Source: Brevibacterium sp. 239c
GTDB taxonomy: Bacteria > Actinomycetota > Actinomycetes > Actinomycetales > Brevibacteriaceae
Length of the DNA stretch: 64,000 bases
Reading direction: 5' to 3'
Assembly (NCBI RefSeq): GCF_900169365.1
Contig: NZ_FXZH01000008.1
Span: 62,001-126,000, forward strand
Numbering within the stretch: position 1 is the first letter of the stretch; each line of letters begins with the position of its first letter. The translations under genes were made by a program, and so were the position numbers. Positions 26,670-35,245 of this stretch are shown here, piece by piece. The notes under the pieces are model-generated. The model was not told where the DNA came from and made no database searches. It was given only the letters and a program-made list of their open reading frames with translations.

Positions 26670-27059
26670 TCAGCTATCGCCCATAAGTAGTATTTATATT
26701 ATTCAATAGACCATGCTTGGAATAGTTTCCTATAAACTTGCATTTGAAAACCAGATCGGCACGTAAATTTTTATTTAGATATCGATAATCCGATATTGTC
26801 GATTCGCCATTTTGGCTATTTGCCGATCGCGCTAACTTTTCTCAGAACGGAACAGCTGCGGCCCATGCGAATAAGCCAACTCCCAGCGCATGTAGAGGCT
26901 TTTATAGGGCGACTACAGTCGTTTATCTAAAATATTAGATTGGCTAAATTGCCCGATCTCGACGAGCTCTGCATGCGCTGCGCAAGTGTGCTGCGCCAGT
27001 GGCCTGCTCCAGCTCCCTGCGATCGGGATGGATCAGATGGATGAAGCCGGACCCCTCAC
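26670..27059. other. AT-rich intergenic region (390 bp)
   Basis: From 26680 to about 26960 the sequence is strikingly AT-rich (for example GTATTTATATTATTCAATAG) in an otherwise GC-rich window. I find no open frame with plausible codon use, no repeat and no terminator. It lies between the 3' ends of two convergent genes, so it is not an obvious promoter region. It may be a remnant of transferred DNA or a site bound by an AT-seeking nucleoid protein. Confidence 0.6.
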
Positions 27060-28229
27060 TCACGCCCATCCGACAACTAGACGTGCCGCCTCGGCGGGGA
27101 TCATCGGGTCGACTCCGGTCAGGTCGGCGAAGCGGCGCAGGCGATTGGCCACAGTATTGCGATGGCAGAACAGTTCCGCGGCGCTGGCTCCGATGCTGCC
27201 CGAGTGCAGGTAGGTGTGGACGGCCTCGACGAGACGTTCACGTTCGGCCGCTCCGCAGACGGCGAGCGCACGTTCGACGTCGGTGACGATGGAGTTCCCG
27301 GCCGCGTTCAGTGCCTGAGCGGCGAGTCTGGCCCAACCGCGTTCCCAGGTCATCGCCCCCACCTCATCATGTGTGAGCAGCTGCGCCAGATCTCGAGCGG
27401 TCAGCGCTGACCTGCGCAGGGACCCGATGCCGGCCGCGTGGACCAAACCCACCCGCACCTCGGCGAGGCGACGTTCGGTCGCTTCCAACCGCGACCCGGC
27501 GAGCTCGGACGTGCGAGTGAAGGCAATGAGGACATCGCCGAGGTGGTGCGTGAACATGGTCCCGCCTGCGCGCTCGTGATCGGAGATGAGCACCCGCAGC
27601 GCCGAGGTGTCCTCACCGCGGGCGGCCACGACGAGCAGCGGACGTTCCGGATCGAGGCCCAGCGCCGAGGCGATCGTGGACAGACGCTCGTCCGTCGGGT
27701 GAAGATCGTCGAACAGTCCCGCGATGAGTCCCTGCCGGACGGAGGATTCTTCCTCCCGCATCCGCTGCTGTTCGGCGGCGTAGGCCTGCTGAACCTGGGA
27801 GACGTATTCGTCGACGGTGGAGAGCACGATCCCCGTGTGTCGGATGACGAGCTCCGCGTCGTCTTGCGTCGCGACCCTGGTCAGCGCCTCCCACAAGACG
27901 TTGAAGTCATGCCGGATCGCCGTCATCAGTGCCTCCAGCGGAATCCCCACCCGAGCGCGTGAGACCCCAACCTCCGTGGACACCGCAACCGGGCCGTCGA
28001 AACCACCGGCACGCAGACCTTCGACGAGGGATTGAAATGAACTATGACCGGTCCGCCGCAGTTCTGAGACCGGAATCGGGGCGGGATCGTAGCCGGGCAC
28101 TCTGACGACTCGTGACATGAACCGTTCGGTGAGCTGTTCGAGATCGAGGGCATCGAGGAGTTCGATCCAGCGCTGACGGTCTCCCGGCAGCGGCTGATCC
28201 CTGAGCTGTCTCTCATGTGTTGGCGGCAT
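27060..28229 (-). CDS. PucR/CdaR-type transcriptional regulator
   Basis: A 389-residue regulator with the C-terminal PucR helix-turn-helix (GASAAELFCHRNTVANRLRRFADLTG), a degenerate GGDEF-like middle (LLVVAARGEDTSALRVLISDHERAG) and a helical N-terminal sensor (GIPLEALMTAIRHDFNVLWEAL). It resembles the regulator at 21764-23014 throughout, so the two are paralogues. It is divergent from a carrier/ThDP enzyme/amidohydrolase operon and a 14-bp palindrome lies just outside its start. It probably controls that operon and itself. PucR-type proteins often govern the use of nitrogenous compounds. Confidence 0.9.
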   Translation of the reverse strand: MPPTHERQLRDQPLPGDRQRWIELLDALDLEQLTERFMSRVVRVPGYDPAPIPVSELRRTGHSSFQSLVEGLRAGGFDGPVAVSTEVGVSRARVGIPLEALMTAIRHDFNVLWEALTRVATQDDAELVIRHTGIVLSTVDEYVSQVQQAYAAEQQRMREEESSVRQGLIAGLFDDLHPTDERLSTIASALGLDPERPLLVVAARGEDTSALRVLISDHERAGGTMFTHHLGDVLIAFTRTSELAGSRLEATERRLAEVRVGLVHAAGIGSLRRSALTARDLAQLLTHDEVGAMTWERGWARLAAQALNAAGNSIVTDVERALAVCGAAERERLVEAVHTYLHSGSIGASAAELFCHRNTVANRLRRFADLTGVDPMIPAEAARLVVGWA

Positions 28230-28241
28230 CGTCCTAGACTA

Positions 28242-28255
28242 TGTGCAGTTGCACA
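28242..28255. promoter_or_regulatory. Palindromic operator upstream of the pucR-type gene
   Basis: TGTGCA-GT-TGCACA, perfect 6-bp arms around 2 bp, 13 bp from the regulator start codon and 116 bp from the carrier start. It is a good candidate for autoregulation and for control of the divergent operon. Confidence 0.55.
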
Positions 28256-28370
28256 ATCTAAAACAGCGTTTCCGGGGCAAAAGATGCTCGAAATCGTGCG
28301 ATCTCACTCTGTAGTGTTCTAAGTTACAGGTTGAATGCCCAACCACGTCCTGCGCTCGATGGAGAAATAC

Positions 28371-29702
28371 ATGAGTCACAACGACCCAACTGCTGCGGCG
28401 GAATACTCCGCGACGCAGGAGCTCAGCATCAAGGATGCCAACAAGGTCGCCCTCGGCGCCCTGCTCGGCACCGCACTCGAATGGTATGACTTCTTCCTCT
28501 TCAGCGCGGCTGCGGCATTGGTCTTCAACGTCCAGTACTTCACCAGTGAGAACGCAACCGCGGCCGCAATGGCTTCGTTCGCCACCTTCGGCGTCGGACT
28601 TGCCGCTCGCCCGATCGGCGGACTCATCTTCGGTCGCCTCGGCGACAAGGTCGGCCGCCGCCGGGTCCTCATGGTCACGATCGTCGGCATCGGCATCGTC
28701 ACCGGCCTCATCGGCGCTTTGCCGACCTACGCCGCGATCGGCTTCGCCGCTCCGGTGCTGCTCGTGCTCCTGCGCATCCTGCAGGGCCTGTTCGTCGGTG
28801 GTGAATGGTCGGGTGCCATGACGCTCGTCGTCGAGAACGCCCCACTTCACCTGCGCGCACGCTACGCCGCGATTCCTCAGATCGGTTCGCCCATCGGCAC
28901 CATTCTGTCCTCCGGCGGCTTCTTCATCATGACCCTGATCCTGTCGGCCGACAGCTTCAGCGCCTGGGGTTGGCGCATCCCGTTCCTCGCCGCCATCCCG
29001 CTCCTCCTCGTCGCCGTCTACATCCGCAGCCGCCTCGAGGAATCCCCGGTCTTCCGCCAGCTCGAGGAATCCGGTGAGCTCGAGAAGAGCCCCGTGCGCA
29101 CCACCTTCCGCGACAGCTGGAAACAGATCATCGTCGGCATGGCCGCTGCCCTTCTGGGCGTCGGCGGGTTCTACCTCGTCACCGCATTCTGCGTCTGGTA
29201 CGGCGTCAACGTCCTCGGCTACGACGATTCGCTTCTGCTCCTTGGCAGCATGGTCGCCGCCGCTGTCGAGATCTTCTGCCTCATCTGGGGTGGAGCGCTC
29301 GGAACGAAGTACGGGGCCAGCAAGGTCATCCTGTGGGGTGGAATCGCCTCGGCGGTGGTCGCCGTTCCGGCCTTCCTCATGTTCGCCTCCGGCCAGCCGG
29401 TCCTCGTCGTCCTCGCTATGACACTGGCTGTCGGCACACTGTCACTGCCCTACGCCGCCTCCGGCACCGTGATGACCGGCCTGTTCCCAGCCAGCACCCG
29501 CTACACCGGCGTCGCCCTGGCCCAGAACGTCGCCGGCATGCTCTCCGGTTTCATTCCGCTGGCAGCCACCGGACTCGTCGCCGCGGCGGCCAATCACTGG
29601 TGGCCGGCCGCTGCGATGCTGGCCTTCCTGTCCCTGTTCACGGCTTTCGCCGGGGCCGTCGCACCGCGCCTGAGCGTCGATCTGCCCGGCTTCAAACACT
29701 GA
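28371..29702 (+). CDS. MFS transporter, metabolite:H+ symporter (MHS) family
   Basis: A 443-residue carrier with twelve predicted helices. The N-terminal block ALLGTALEWYDFFLFSAAAA and the loop RPIGGLIFGRLGDKVGRRRV are diagnostic of the MHS family (proline/betaine, citrate, shikimate and dicarboxylate symporters). I chose the ATG with GGAG 6 nt before it over an upstream in-frame start. It is first in an apparent operon with a ThDP enzyme and an amidohydrolase, divergent from a PucR-type regulator. Confidence 0.92.
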   Translation: MSHNDPTAAAEYSATQELSIKDANKVALGALLGTALEWYDFFLFSAAAALVFNVQYFTSENATAAAMASFATFGVGLAARPIGGLIFGRLGDKVGRRRVLMVTIVGIGIVTGLIGALPTYAAIGFAAPVLLVLLRILQGLFVGGEWSGAMTLVVENAPLHLRARYAAIPQIGSPIGTILSSGGFFIMTLILSADSFSAWGWRIPFLAAIPLLLVAVYIRSRLEESPVFRQLEESGELEKSPVRTTFRDSWKQIIVGMAAALLGVGGFYLVTAFCVWYGVNVLGYDDSLLLLGSMVAAAVEIFCLIWGGALGTKYGASKVILWGGIASAVVAVPAFLMFASGQPVLVVLAMTLAVGTLSLPYAASGTVMTGLFPASTRYTGVALAQNVAGMLSGFIPLAATGLVAAAANHWWPAAAMLAFLSLFTAFAGAVAPRLSVDLPGFKH

Positions 29703-29716
29703 GCAACGCTCGCCGA

Positions 29717-29746
29717 GGTGGGCCGCCGTGAGCACGGCGGACCACC
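29717..29746. repeat. Intra-operon hairpin
   Basis: GGTGG, G, CCGCCGT, GAGC loop, ACGGCGG, A, CCACC: 12 base pairs with one symmetric mismatch. It starts 15 nt after the carrier stop and 57 nt before the ThDP enzyme start. There is no U-run. Its 5' arm overlaps a copy of the window-wide 11-mer (29711-29721). It may tune relative expression of carrier and enzyme. Confidence 0.5.
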
Positions 29747-29802
29747 CGCGCCCCCGCCTGCCCTCACACACCATCGCTTCGCCTTAGGAAGGACCCACAC
29801 GC

Positions 29803-31479
29803 ATGTTCCGCTCGGCCGGTCATCACATCGTCAATACTCTGGAGAACGCTGGAATCCAGCGGGTCTACGCCGTTCCCGGCGAAAGCTACCTCGACGTTCT
29901 CGATGGTCTCTACGACTCCTCGATCGAGACAGTCGTGTGCCGTCAGGAGGGCGGTGCCGGGTTCATGGCTCTGTCCGAGTCGCGCCTGACCGGCCGGCCC
30001 GGAATCGCCATGGTCACGCGTGGGCCGGGGGCGGCGAACGCCATGATCTCTGTGCACACCGCCTACCAGGACGCCACTGCACTCGTCCTGTTCGTCGGAC
30101 TCGTGCCCATCGCGGACCGTGCCCGAGAGTCCTTCCAGGAATTCAGCCTGCCCGAGTGGTTCTCCTCGACCGCGAAGAAGGTCATCATCATCGATGATGA
30201 GGATCGCGCCGGTGACCTCACGGCCGATGCCCTGCGCATCGCCGCATCCGGGCGCCCCGGCCCCGTCGTCGTGGGACTGCCAGAGGATGTCCTCGTCCGC
30301 ATGACAGAGGCACCGGACACAGCCCCGGCCCCGATCGCCGAACCTCAGCCCTCTGCAACAGACCTCGAATCCCTGGCCACACGCATCGGCAATGCAGCGA
30401 AGCCGGCCTTCGTCCTCGGCGGGGACGGCTGGCACGAGGGCCACGGGCGGGCGCTGCTCGACCTGGCCGCCTCGGCGGGGATTGCGGTCTACTGCGATTG
30501 GCGCGCCTACGACGCCGTCCCCCACACCGGACCCGCCTGGGCCGGCTGGTTGGGCTATGGCCGCGCCGAGGCAGTCGCCGCCGGATACGGTGATGCCGAC
30601 CTTCTCGTCTTCGTCGGTGCCACCCGATCCGATGTGGCCAGCGACGGCTACACGCGCGGCTTCGACGCGGAGACCGTCGTCGTGGGGCTCGACCCGGAGG
30701 CAACCCAGCATGCCGGGCGCATCGACCAGCAGATCCTGGCCTCCCCACGCAGCTTCGTCACGGCGCTGACCGCGTCCACCTCGGTGAACGGCTCGATCGA
30801 TGCGGCTGATCTGCGCGGGGAGCGCACCGATGAGTGGATGACCTCCCGTTCGGACGTGCAGTCGAAGGTCGCCGCACATCGTCCCGACGCCGAGGTGGCC
30901 GGAGCGGTTGCTCGAACCGGCGTCGATCTCGGGGTGGCGTTCGGGATCCTCGACGACCGACTCGACGGGGAAGCCGTGCTCACGTACGGGGCGGGCAACG
31001 CCACGATCTGGGGCCACCGCTTCATCAGGCATCTTCAATCGGCGAGCCTCGTCGGTGCCCGCAACGGGGCCATGGGTCTGGCTGTGCCCGGCGCCGTCGC
31101 GGCCTCACTCGCCTTCCCAGAACGTCGTGCGGTCGCGATCTGCGGCGATGGCGACTTCCTCATGAACGGTCAGGAGCTGGCCACGGCCTTCGCTCACGGG
31201 GCGAGTCCGCTGGTCATCGTCGCCGACAACGGCGTGTACGGCACGATCGTCCAGCACCAGGTCAACCACTATCCGGGCAGGCCCTCGGGCACACGCATGG
31301 TCAACCCCGATTTCGCGGTATGGATGTCATCCTTCGGCGGACACGGCGAACGCGTGGAGAAGACCGAAGACTTCGAGGCGGCCCTCGACCGCGCCCTGGC
31401 AGCAGAGGGCCCGGCGCTCATCCACGTCCTCATCGATTCCGAGCTCATGCCTCCGGCCGCCGATGAGATCGCAGGCTGA
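29803..31479 (+). CDS. ThDP-dependent enzyme of the acetolactate synthase family
   Basis: A 558-residue enzyme with all three domains: N-terminal pyrimidine-binding part with the catalytic Glu in CRQEGGAGFMA, a central domain, and the C-terminal PP part with GDGDFLMNGQELATA and the metal-binding DNGVYG. Members decarboxylate 2-keto acids, ligate them, or cleave C-C bonds (acetolactate synthase, glyoxylate carboligase, benzoylformate decarboxylase, oxalyl-CoA decarboxylase). No regulatory ilvN gene is next to it, so a biosynthetic acetolactate synthase is unlikely. With an MHS carrier and an amidohydrolase it probably acts in catabolism. AGGAAGG precedes the ATG. Confidence 0.85.
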   Translation: MFRSAGHHIVNTLENAGIQRVYAVPGESYLDVLDGLYDSSIETVVCRQEGGAGFMALSESRLTGRPGIAMVTRGPGAANAMISVHTAYQDATALVLFVGLVPIADRARESFQEFSLPEWFSSTAKKVIIIDDEDRAGDLTADALRIAASGRPGPVVVGLPEDVLVRMTEAPDTAPAPIAEPQPSATDLESLATRIGNAAKPAFVLGGDGWHEGHGRALLDLAASAGIAVYCDWRAYDAVPHTGPAWAGWLGYGRAEAVAAGYGDADLLVFVGATRSDVASDGYTRGFDAETVVVGLDPEATQHAGRIDQQILASPRSFVTALTASTSVNGSIDAADLRGERTDEWMTSRSDVQSKVAAHRPDAEVAGAVARTGVDLGVAFGILDDRLDGEAVLTYGAGNATIWGHRFIRHLQSASLVGARNGAMGLAVPGAVAASLAFPERRAVAICGDGDFLMNGQELATAFAHGASPLVIVADNGVYGTIVQHQVNHYPGRPSGTRMVNPDFAVWMSSFGGHGERVEKTEDFEAALDRALAAEGPALIHVLIDSELMPPAADEIAG

Positions 31480-31562
31480 CGCTGCCACACGCATGACACA
31501 GTCGCACTCCTGACTCTGCCTCACCCCTGACATCTCCCCAGCACACCCGAAAAGGACGCACC

Positions 31563-32840
31563 ATGACACAGACCCCCATTTCGCAGACTCCCGCAGCACA
31601 GGCCGACCGTGACGACGAGTTCCTCGCCGACTGGTCCGTGCATTCGCGATTCGGAGCCGTCGAGGGCACGAACGGCGTCGATCGGCAGGCGGCGAGCGCT
31701 GCCGATGGCGAGCAGCGCAAATGGTTCGCCGAGCTGCTGGAGAAGCACGGGTTCAGCGTTCACCGGGATGCGATCGGCAATCAGTTCGGTCTGCTCGAAC
31801 TCGTTCCCGGCGCCCCTTACGTCCTCACCGGATCGCACATGGATTCGCAGCCGACCGCCGGCCGCTTCGATGGGGCGTATGGCGTCATGTCCTCGGCCCA
31901 CGCCTGCTTCGCCGTCGCCGATGAGCTGCGCGCCGACCCTGCAAGGGCGAAGTACAACCTCGCCGTCATCAACTGGTTCAACGAAGAGGGCTCGCGCTTC
32001 AAACCCTCGATGATGGGCAGCAATGTCTTCACCGGCAAGGCCGAGCTCGAGGCGGCACTGGCCACCACCGATCCCAAAGGAATCACCGTCGCCGAGGCGC
32101 TCGATGCCATCGGTGAGCGCGGAGACTTCACCGCACCCGAGATTGCCGCCTATGCCGAGATCCACGTCCAGCAGGGTCGCAGCATGGAAGAGGACGGGGT
32201 CACGATCGGCCTCGTCAATGCCACCTGGGCCGCCCATAAGTACGAATTCCGTGTCACCGGGGAGCAGGCCCACAGCGGATCGACCCTGATGAGTGACCGC
32301 CGCGATGCTCTCCTCGGTGCCGCTCGCCTGGTGGTGGCCGCCCGTGAGCTCGTCGACGAATTCGACGCTGGGGCGCTGCACACCGCGTGCGGTGAGCTCA
32401 ACGTCTACCCGAATTCCCCGGTCGTCGTCGCGAGCGAGGTCGGGCTGCTCCTCGACCTGCGATCGCCGCGCGCCGAGGTGATCGCCGCCGCCCACGATTC
32501 CCTCATGTCCACAATCGCGAAGGTCAAGGACGAGGTCGGTGTCGAGATCGAGATCGTCGCCGAACACAGCTGGGATCAGAACCCGTATTCCGAGGACGGG
32601 GTCGAGCTGGCACGATCAGCCGCCGAGGACCTGGGACTCACCTCGGCGAGGGTGATGACCGTGGCCGGCCACGACTCGACGAACATGAAGGACACCGTCC
32701 CCACGGTCATGCTCTTCATCCCCAGCGTCGGCGGTGTCTCGCACAGCCTGCAGGAGTTCACGAAGGACGAGGATCTCGTCTCCGGCCTGCATCACCTCAC
32801 CGAGGTGGTGCGGCGGCTGGCCGCTGGCGCGCTGGGCTGA
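31563..32840 (+). CDS. M20-family Zn-dependent amidohydrolase (allantoate / N-carbamoyl-amino-acid hydrolase type)
   Basis: A 425-residue metallohydrolase. Metal-binding segments are LTGSHMDSQPTAGRFDGAYG (His, Asp), NWFNEEGSRF (Glu-Glu, catalytic base and ligand), YAEIHVQQGR (His) and the C-terminal HDSTNM. The HVQQG motif separates this branch (AllC, ureidopropionase, N-carbamoyl-L-amino acid hydrolase) from peptidases. It should release ammonia or CO2 from a ureido or carbamoyl substrate. It is the last gene of the PucR-controlled operon, 83 nt after the ThDP enzyme. A nitrogen-compound breakdown route fits, but the substrate is open. Confidence 0.88.
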   Translation: MTQTPISQTPAAQADRDDEFLADWSVHSRFGAVEGTNGVDRQAASAADGEQRKWFAELLEKHGFSVHRDAIGNQFGLLELVPGAPYVLTGSHMDSQPTAGRFDGAYGVMSSAHACFAVADELRADPARAKYNLAVINWFNEEGSRFKPSMMGSNVFTGKAELEAALATTDPKGITVAEALDAIGERGDFTAPEIAAYAEIHVQQGRSMEEDGVTIGLVNATWAAHKYEFRVTGEQAHSGSTLMSDRRDALLGAARLVVAARELVDEFDAGALHTACGELNVYPNSPVVVASEVGLLLDLRSPRAEVIAAAHDSLMSTIAKVKDEVGVEIEIVAEHSWDQNPYSEDGVELARSAAEDLGLTSARVMTVAGHDSTNMKDTVPTVMLFIPSVGGVSHSLQEFTKDEDLVSGLHHLTEVVRRLAAGALG

Positions 32841-32852
32841 GCTCGCCCCTCC

Positions 32853-32880
32853 CGCTTCCGCTTCCGCTTCCGCTTCCGCT
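32853..32880. repeat. Hexanucleotide microsatellite
   Basis: CGCTTC repeated 4.7 times without error, 12 nt after the amidohydrolase stop and directly before a large hairpin. It is the only simple-sequence repeat I saw in intergenic DNA here. Confidence 0.85.
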
Positions 32881-32932
32881 AGCCAAAAGTGCCCTGGTAG
32901 AGCACAAATGCTCTACGTGAGCACGTTTGGCT
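32881..32932. terminator. Large symmetric hairpin between convergent genes
   Basis: Arms AGCCAAA/TTTGGCT (7 bp), GTGC/GCAC (4 bp) and GTAGAGCA/TGCTCTAC (8 bp) are nested around a CAAA loop with matched internal bulges. It lies between the stops of the amidohydrolase (+) and the lysozyme-like gene (-), so it can terminate both ways. It lacks a U-run. Its regular three-tier form also resembles mobile palindromic units. Confidence 0.55.
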
Positions 32933-32974
32933 TGCGGGCGTCAGGGCTCGCCGCAGCCGGGACACATAGGTGCG

Positions 32975-33544
32975 TCAATTGATGGGCTCGACGTCCTGGT
33001 TCTCATCGACGAGCTCTTCGGCCAGCGTCTCCCACTTGTCATAGGCATCGGGGTGTCCTGAGCCTTGGACCGCCTGGGCCGCGGCGCCGGGATCCATCGT
33101 CTCCCACCCCGCGATCTGAAGCAGCCCCGGGTTCGGGCACTCTGGATTGACTCCGTAGAAGGACTTCGAGGCGTACACCGCATCGGTGATCTGCCCGTGG
33201 GTCCCCCAACCGTATGACGGCCGCTGTTGGAACAGTCCGGCAGAGTCTTTGTCGCCGCTGTCGAGATTCCGCAGACTCGATTCCTGCAGCGCGGTCATGA
33301 CAGCGATCTTCTGAGCCTGGTTCGAGAGTTCAGAGCCCTTGCCGACGGCGATGATGGTGCGCGCATTGTCGATCTGCTCCTGGGTGAGCTGGCTGGTGTC
33401 CTGGGTGCTGCTGATTTCACCGCCGTCGGGGGCCTTGCTCGTAGGAGGAAAAATCTCCGCAGGCACTGCGGTCGCCGCCGACGCGCCACCGGCGAGGAAG
33501 CCTGCGGAAAGAGCTGCCACCGCTAATGCTCGTGCAAGTTTCAT
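32975..33544 (-). CDS. Secreted lysozyme-like (transglycosylase-fold) protein, copy A
   Basis: A 189-residue exported protein. The signal peptide MKLARALAVAALSAGFLAGG is followed by a short Pro/Thr/Ser spacer and a lysozyme-like domain: VMTALQESSLRNLDSGDKDS (with the Glu expected to be catalytic), AGLFQQRPSYGWGT, YASKSFYGV, then a C-terminal helix ending ELVDENQDVEPIN. The domain occurs in actinobacterial cell-wall hydrolases and in tape-measure proteins. AGGAG precedes the ATG. It is about 60% identical by eye to copy B at 34637-35245; the two flank a nucleotidyltransferase gene. It probably trims peptidoglycan outside the membrane. Confidence 0.8.
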   Translation of the reverse strand: MKLARALAVAALSAGFLAGGASAATAVPAEIFPPTSKAPDGGEISSTQDTSQLTQEQIDNARTIIAVGKGSELSNQAQKIAVMTALQESSLRNLDSGDKDSAGLFQQRPSYGWGTHGQITDAVYASKSFYGVNPECPNPGLLQIAGWETMDPGAAAQAVQGSGHPDAYDKWETLAEELVDENQDVEPIN

Positions 33545-33816
33545 CGGTTCTGATTCTCCTGAAATTTTCTCAATAGAGCAATGGGCATTGTGTTGAGCGG
33601 TTGGTCCGCACACAGTATCCTCACTCGAGAAAGACACGGACCTCTGAAAACTCGCCCACGCCCCAGCCTCTCGAAGGGACAATGTCGCCTGCAACGAACA
33701 CGGAGCCAACGGCTGTTGAATTGTGCTGATCCGGCGGCGTGTCGAAGCCGCACCGCGGCCGACGCTGCACTGCGATTGACGCACTACGGCCGACGCCGAA
33801 GCAGTACTCTTGCCCC

Positions 33817-34644
33817 ATGGACTCGACACTGCCTGAGGAAGCTTCCCGCTCAGTCGAGTCATATCTGCGAGTCGCCGACCGACTGCTGCCGGGTGCGGTC
33901 ATCGCATGCGCAGTCGGTGGGTCCATCGCCCTTGATGCCTACCGACCGGGCCGCAGCGATATCGATGTCATCGCTGTGCTCAGCGATGAGTGGAAAGACC
34001 ACCGCAGCCTCATGGCCCGCTTGAGGCTTCTGCATCTCTCTCAGGTGCCCCGCCTGACCGTCCGTGCTGCACGCGGTCTGGGGTTCAGCGCATGCTGCAA
34101 CACCGTGTTCGTCTGGCAGTCCGAGATCTCCCGCGCGGTGGCCGAGATCCACCCGGTCGCGTCCCACGTAGGCGAGGTCTTCGACGCTCAGGGCGCGTTC
34201 GACGTCAATCCGGTGATCTGGAAGGAACTTATCGACGGCGGCATCTCCGTCCGCGGCGGCCCCGTCTCGGATTGGAGTCTCGACTCCGAGCCGGGTGAAC
34301 TCCGTAACTGGGTGGCGCGCAACGTCCGCGAGTATTGGGCCCCGCTAGCTGAAAGCGCCCGCGGAGGTCGACACACCTTGTCAGCTGGAGCTGTGGAATG
34401 GTGCCTTCTCGGACCGGCGCGAATGCACTATACCCTCCTGACCGGGGAGATCATCAGCAAGGAGGGTGCAGGAAGGCATGCGCTCGATGCTTTCCCTGAT
34501 CACTCGGCGATCATCGAGGTTGCCCTCGCCCAGCTGCGAAGCGATCCGCTTCCGACAACCCCACCTCGTGATCAGTGGCGTGCTCTGACTGCGTCTGCGA
34601 TGGAGTCGATCATCGCCGACTCCCCAGTGAACGACCTCAATTGA
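33817..34644 (+). CDS. Nucleotidyltransferase with C-terminal DUF4111-like domain (aminoglycoside adenylyltransferase-like)
   Basis: A 275-residue protein. The N-terminal nucleotidyltransferase motif is AVGGSIALDAYRPGRSDIDVI: Gly-Ser then D-x-D for two metals. The helical C-terminal half (RNWVARNVREYWAPLAESARG, AVEWCLLGPARMHYTLLTGEI) matches the all-helical domain of AadA-type streptomycin/spectinomycin adenylyltransferases. Drug modification is possible, but chromosomal relatives often have unknown substrates. It ends 8 nt inside the convergent lysozyme-like copy B gene. No resistance cassette features surround it. Confidence 0.8.
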   Translation: MDSTLPEEASRSVESYLRVADRLLPGAVIACAVGGSIALDAYRPGRSDIDVIAVLSDEWKDHRSLMARLRLLHLSQVPRLTVRAARGLGFSACCNTVFVWQSEISRAVAEIHPVASHVGEVFDAQGAFDVNPVIWKELIDGGISVRGGPVSDWSLDSEPGELRNWVARNVREYWAPLAESARGGRHTLSAGAVEWCLLGPARMHYTLLTGEIISKEGAGRHALDAFPDHSAIIEVALAQLRSDPLPTTPPRDQWRALTASAMESIIADSPVNDLN

Positions 34645-35245
34645 TGTCGTCGACGTCCTGGTTGTCATCGACGAGCTGCGCGGCAAGGGGTTCCCACTTC
34701 GCGTATTCGTCGGGGAAAGCCGAGGACTGCACGTCCTGCGCGGCCCGACCCGAGTCGATGTTCTCCCAGTTGTCGATCTGGGTCAGGCCCGGATTGGGGC
34801 TGTCGGGGTTGACTCCATAGAACGACTTCGAGGCGAAGACGGGATCCTCCACCTGCTCGGCCGATCCCCAGTTCATCGAGGGGCGCTGCTGGAACGCTCC
34901 GACGGAGTCACGATCCCCGCCGTCGAGATTCTGCAGGTTCGACTCCTGCAGTGCGGTCATCACGGCGATCTTCTGGGCCTTCTCCGACAAGTCTGCGCCC
35001 TTACCGACACCGATGATGGTGCGAGCATTGTGGATCTGCTCGGAGCTGAGCTCATCCGGATCGTCGATGCCCACGGCTGTGCCGTCGCCCTGGCCCTGAC
35101 CGGCCCCCGAGACGTTCTCGCTCGGCTGGTCGACGGCTCCTGAGATCGGACCCGCCGCGGCCGAAGTCACCGCCCCCAGGGAGAGACCCCCTGCGATGAC
35201 GGCAGCGGACAGTGCAGTCACCGCAAATTTGCGCACGCTTTTCAT
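34637..35245 (-). CDS. Secreted lysozyme-like (transglycosylase-fold) protein, copy B
   Basis: A 202-residue exported protein, paralogue of copy A. The signal peptide is MKSVRKFAVTALSAAVIAGGL with a cleavage near AAA-GPI. A Gly/Gln/Asp spacer leads to the domain VMTALQESNLQNLDGGDRDS, GAFQQRPSMNWGSAEQ, FASKSFYGV and the acidic end LVDDNQDVDDIN. Against copy A the domain is conserved but the signal peptide and spacer have diverged. AGGAAAG precedes the ATG. Its stop region overlaps the nucleotidyltransferase 3' end by 8 nt. Confidence 0.8.
   Translation of the reverse strand: MKSVRKFAVTALSAAVIAGGLSLGAVTSAAAGPISGAVDQPSENVSGAGQGQGDGTAVGIDDPDELSSEQIHNARTIIGVGKGADLSEKAQKIAVMTALQESNLQNLDGGDRDSVGAFQQRPSMNWGSAEQVEDPVFASKSFYGVNPDSPNPGLTQIDNWENIDSGRAAQDVQSSAFPDEYAKWEPLAAQLVDDNQDVDDIN

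Noticed and set aside
32853-32880. CRISPR-like array
   Set aside because: A simple 6-bp tandem repeat without spacers; no cas genes in the window.
33545-33816. c-di-AMP (ydaO) riboswitch ahead of the lysozyme-like gene
   Set aside because: Such riboswitches are common before actinobacterial wall hydrolases, but I could not find the conserved blocks in either lysozyme-like leader.
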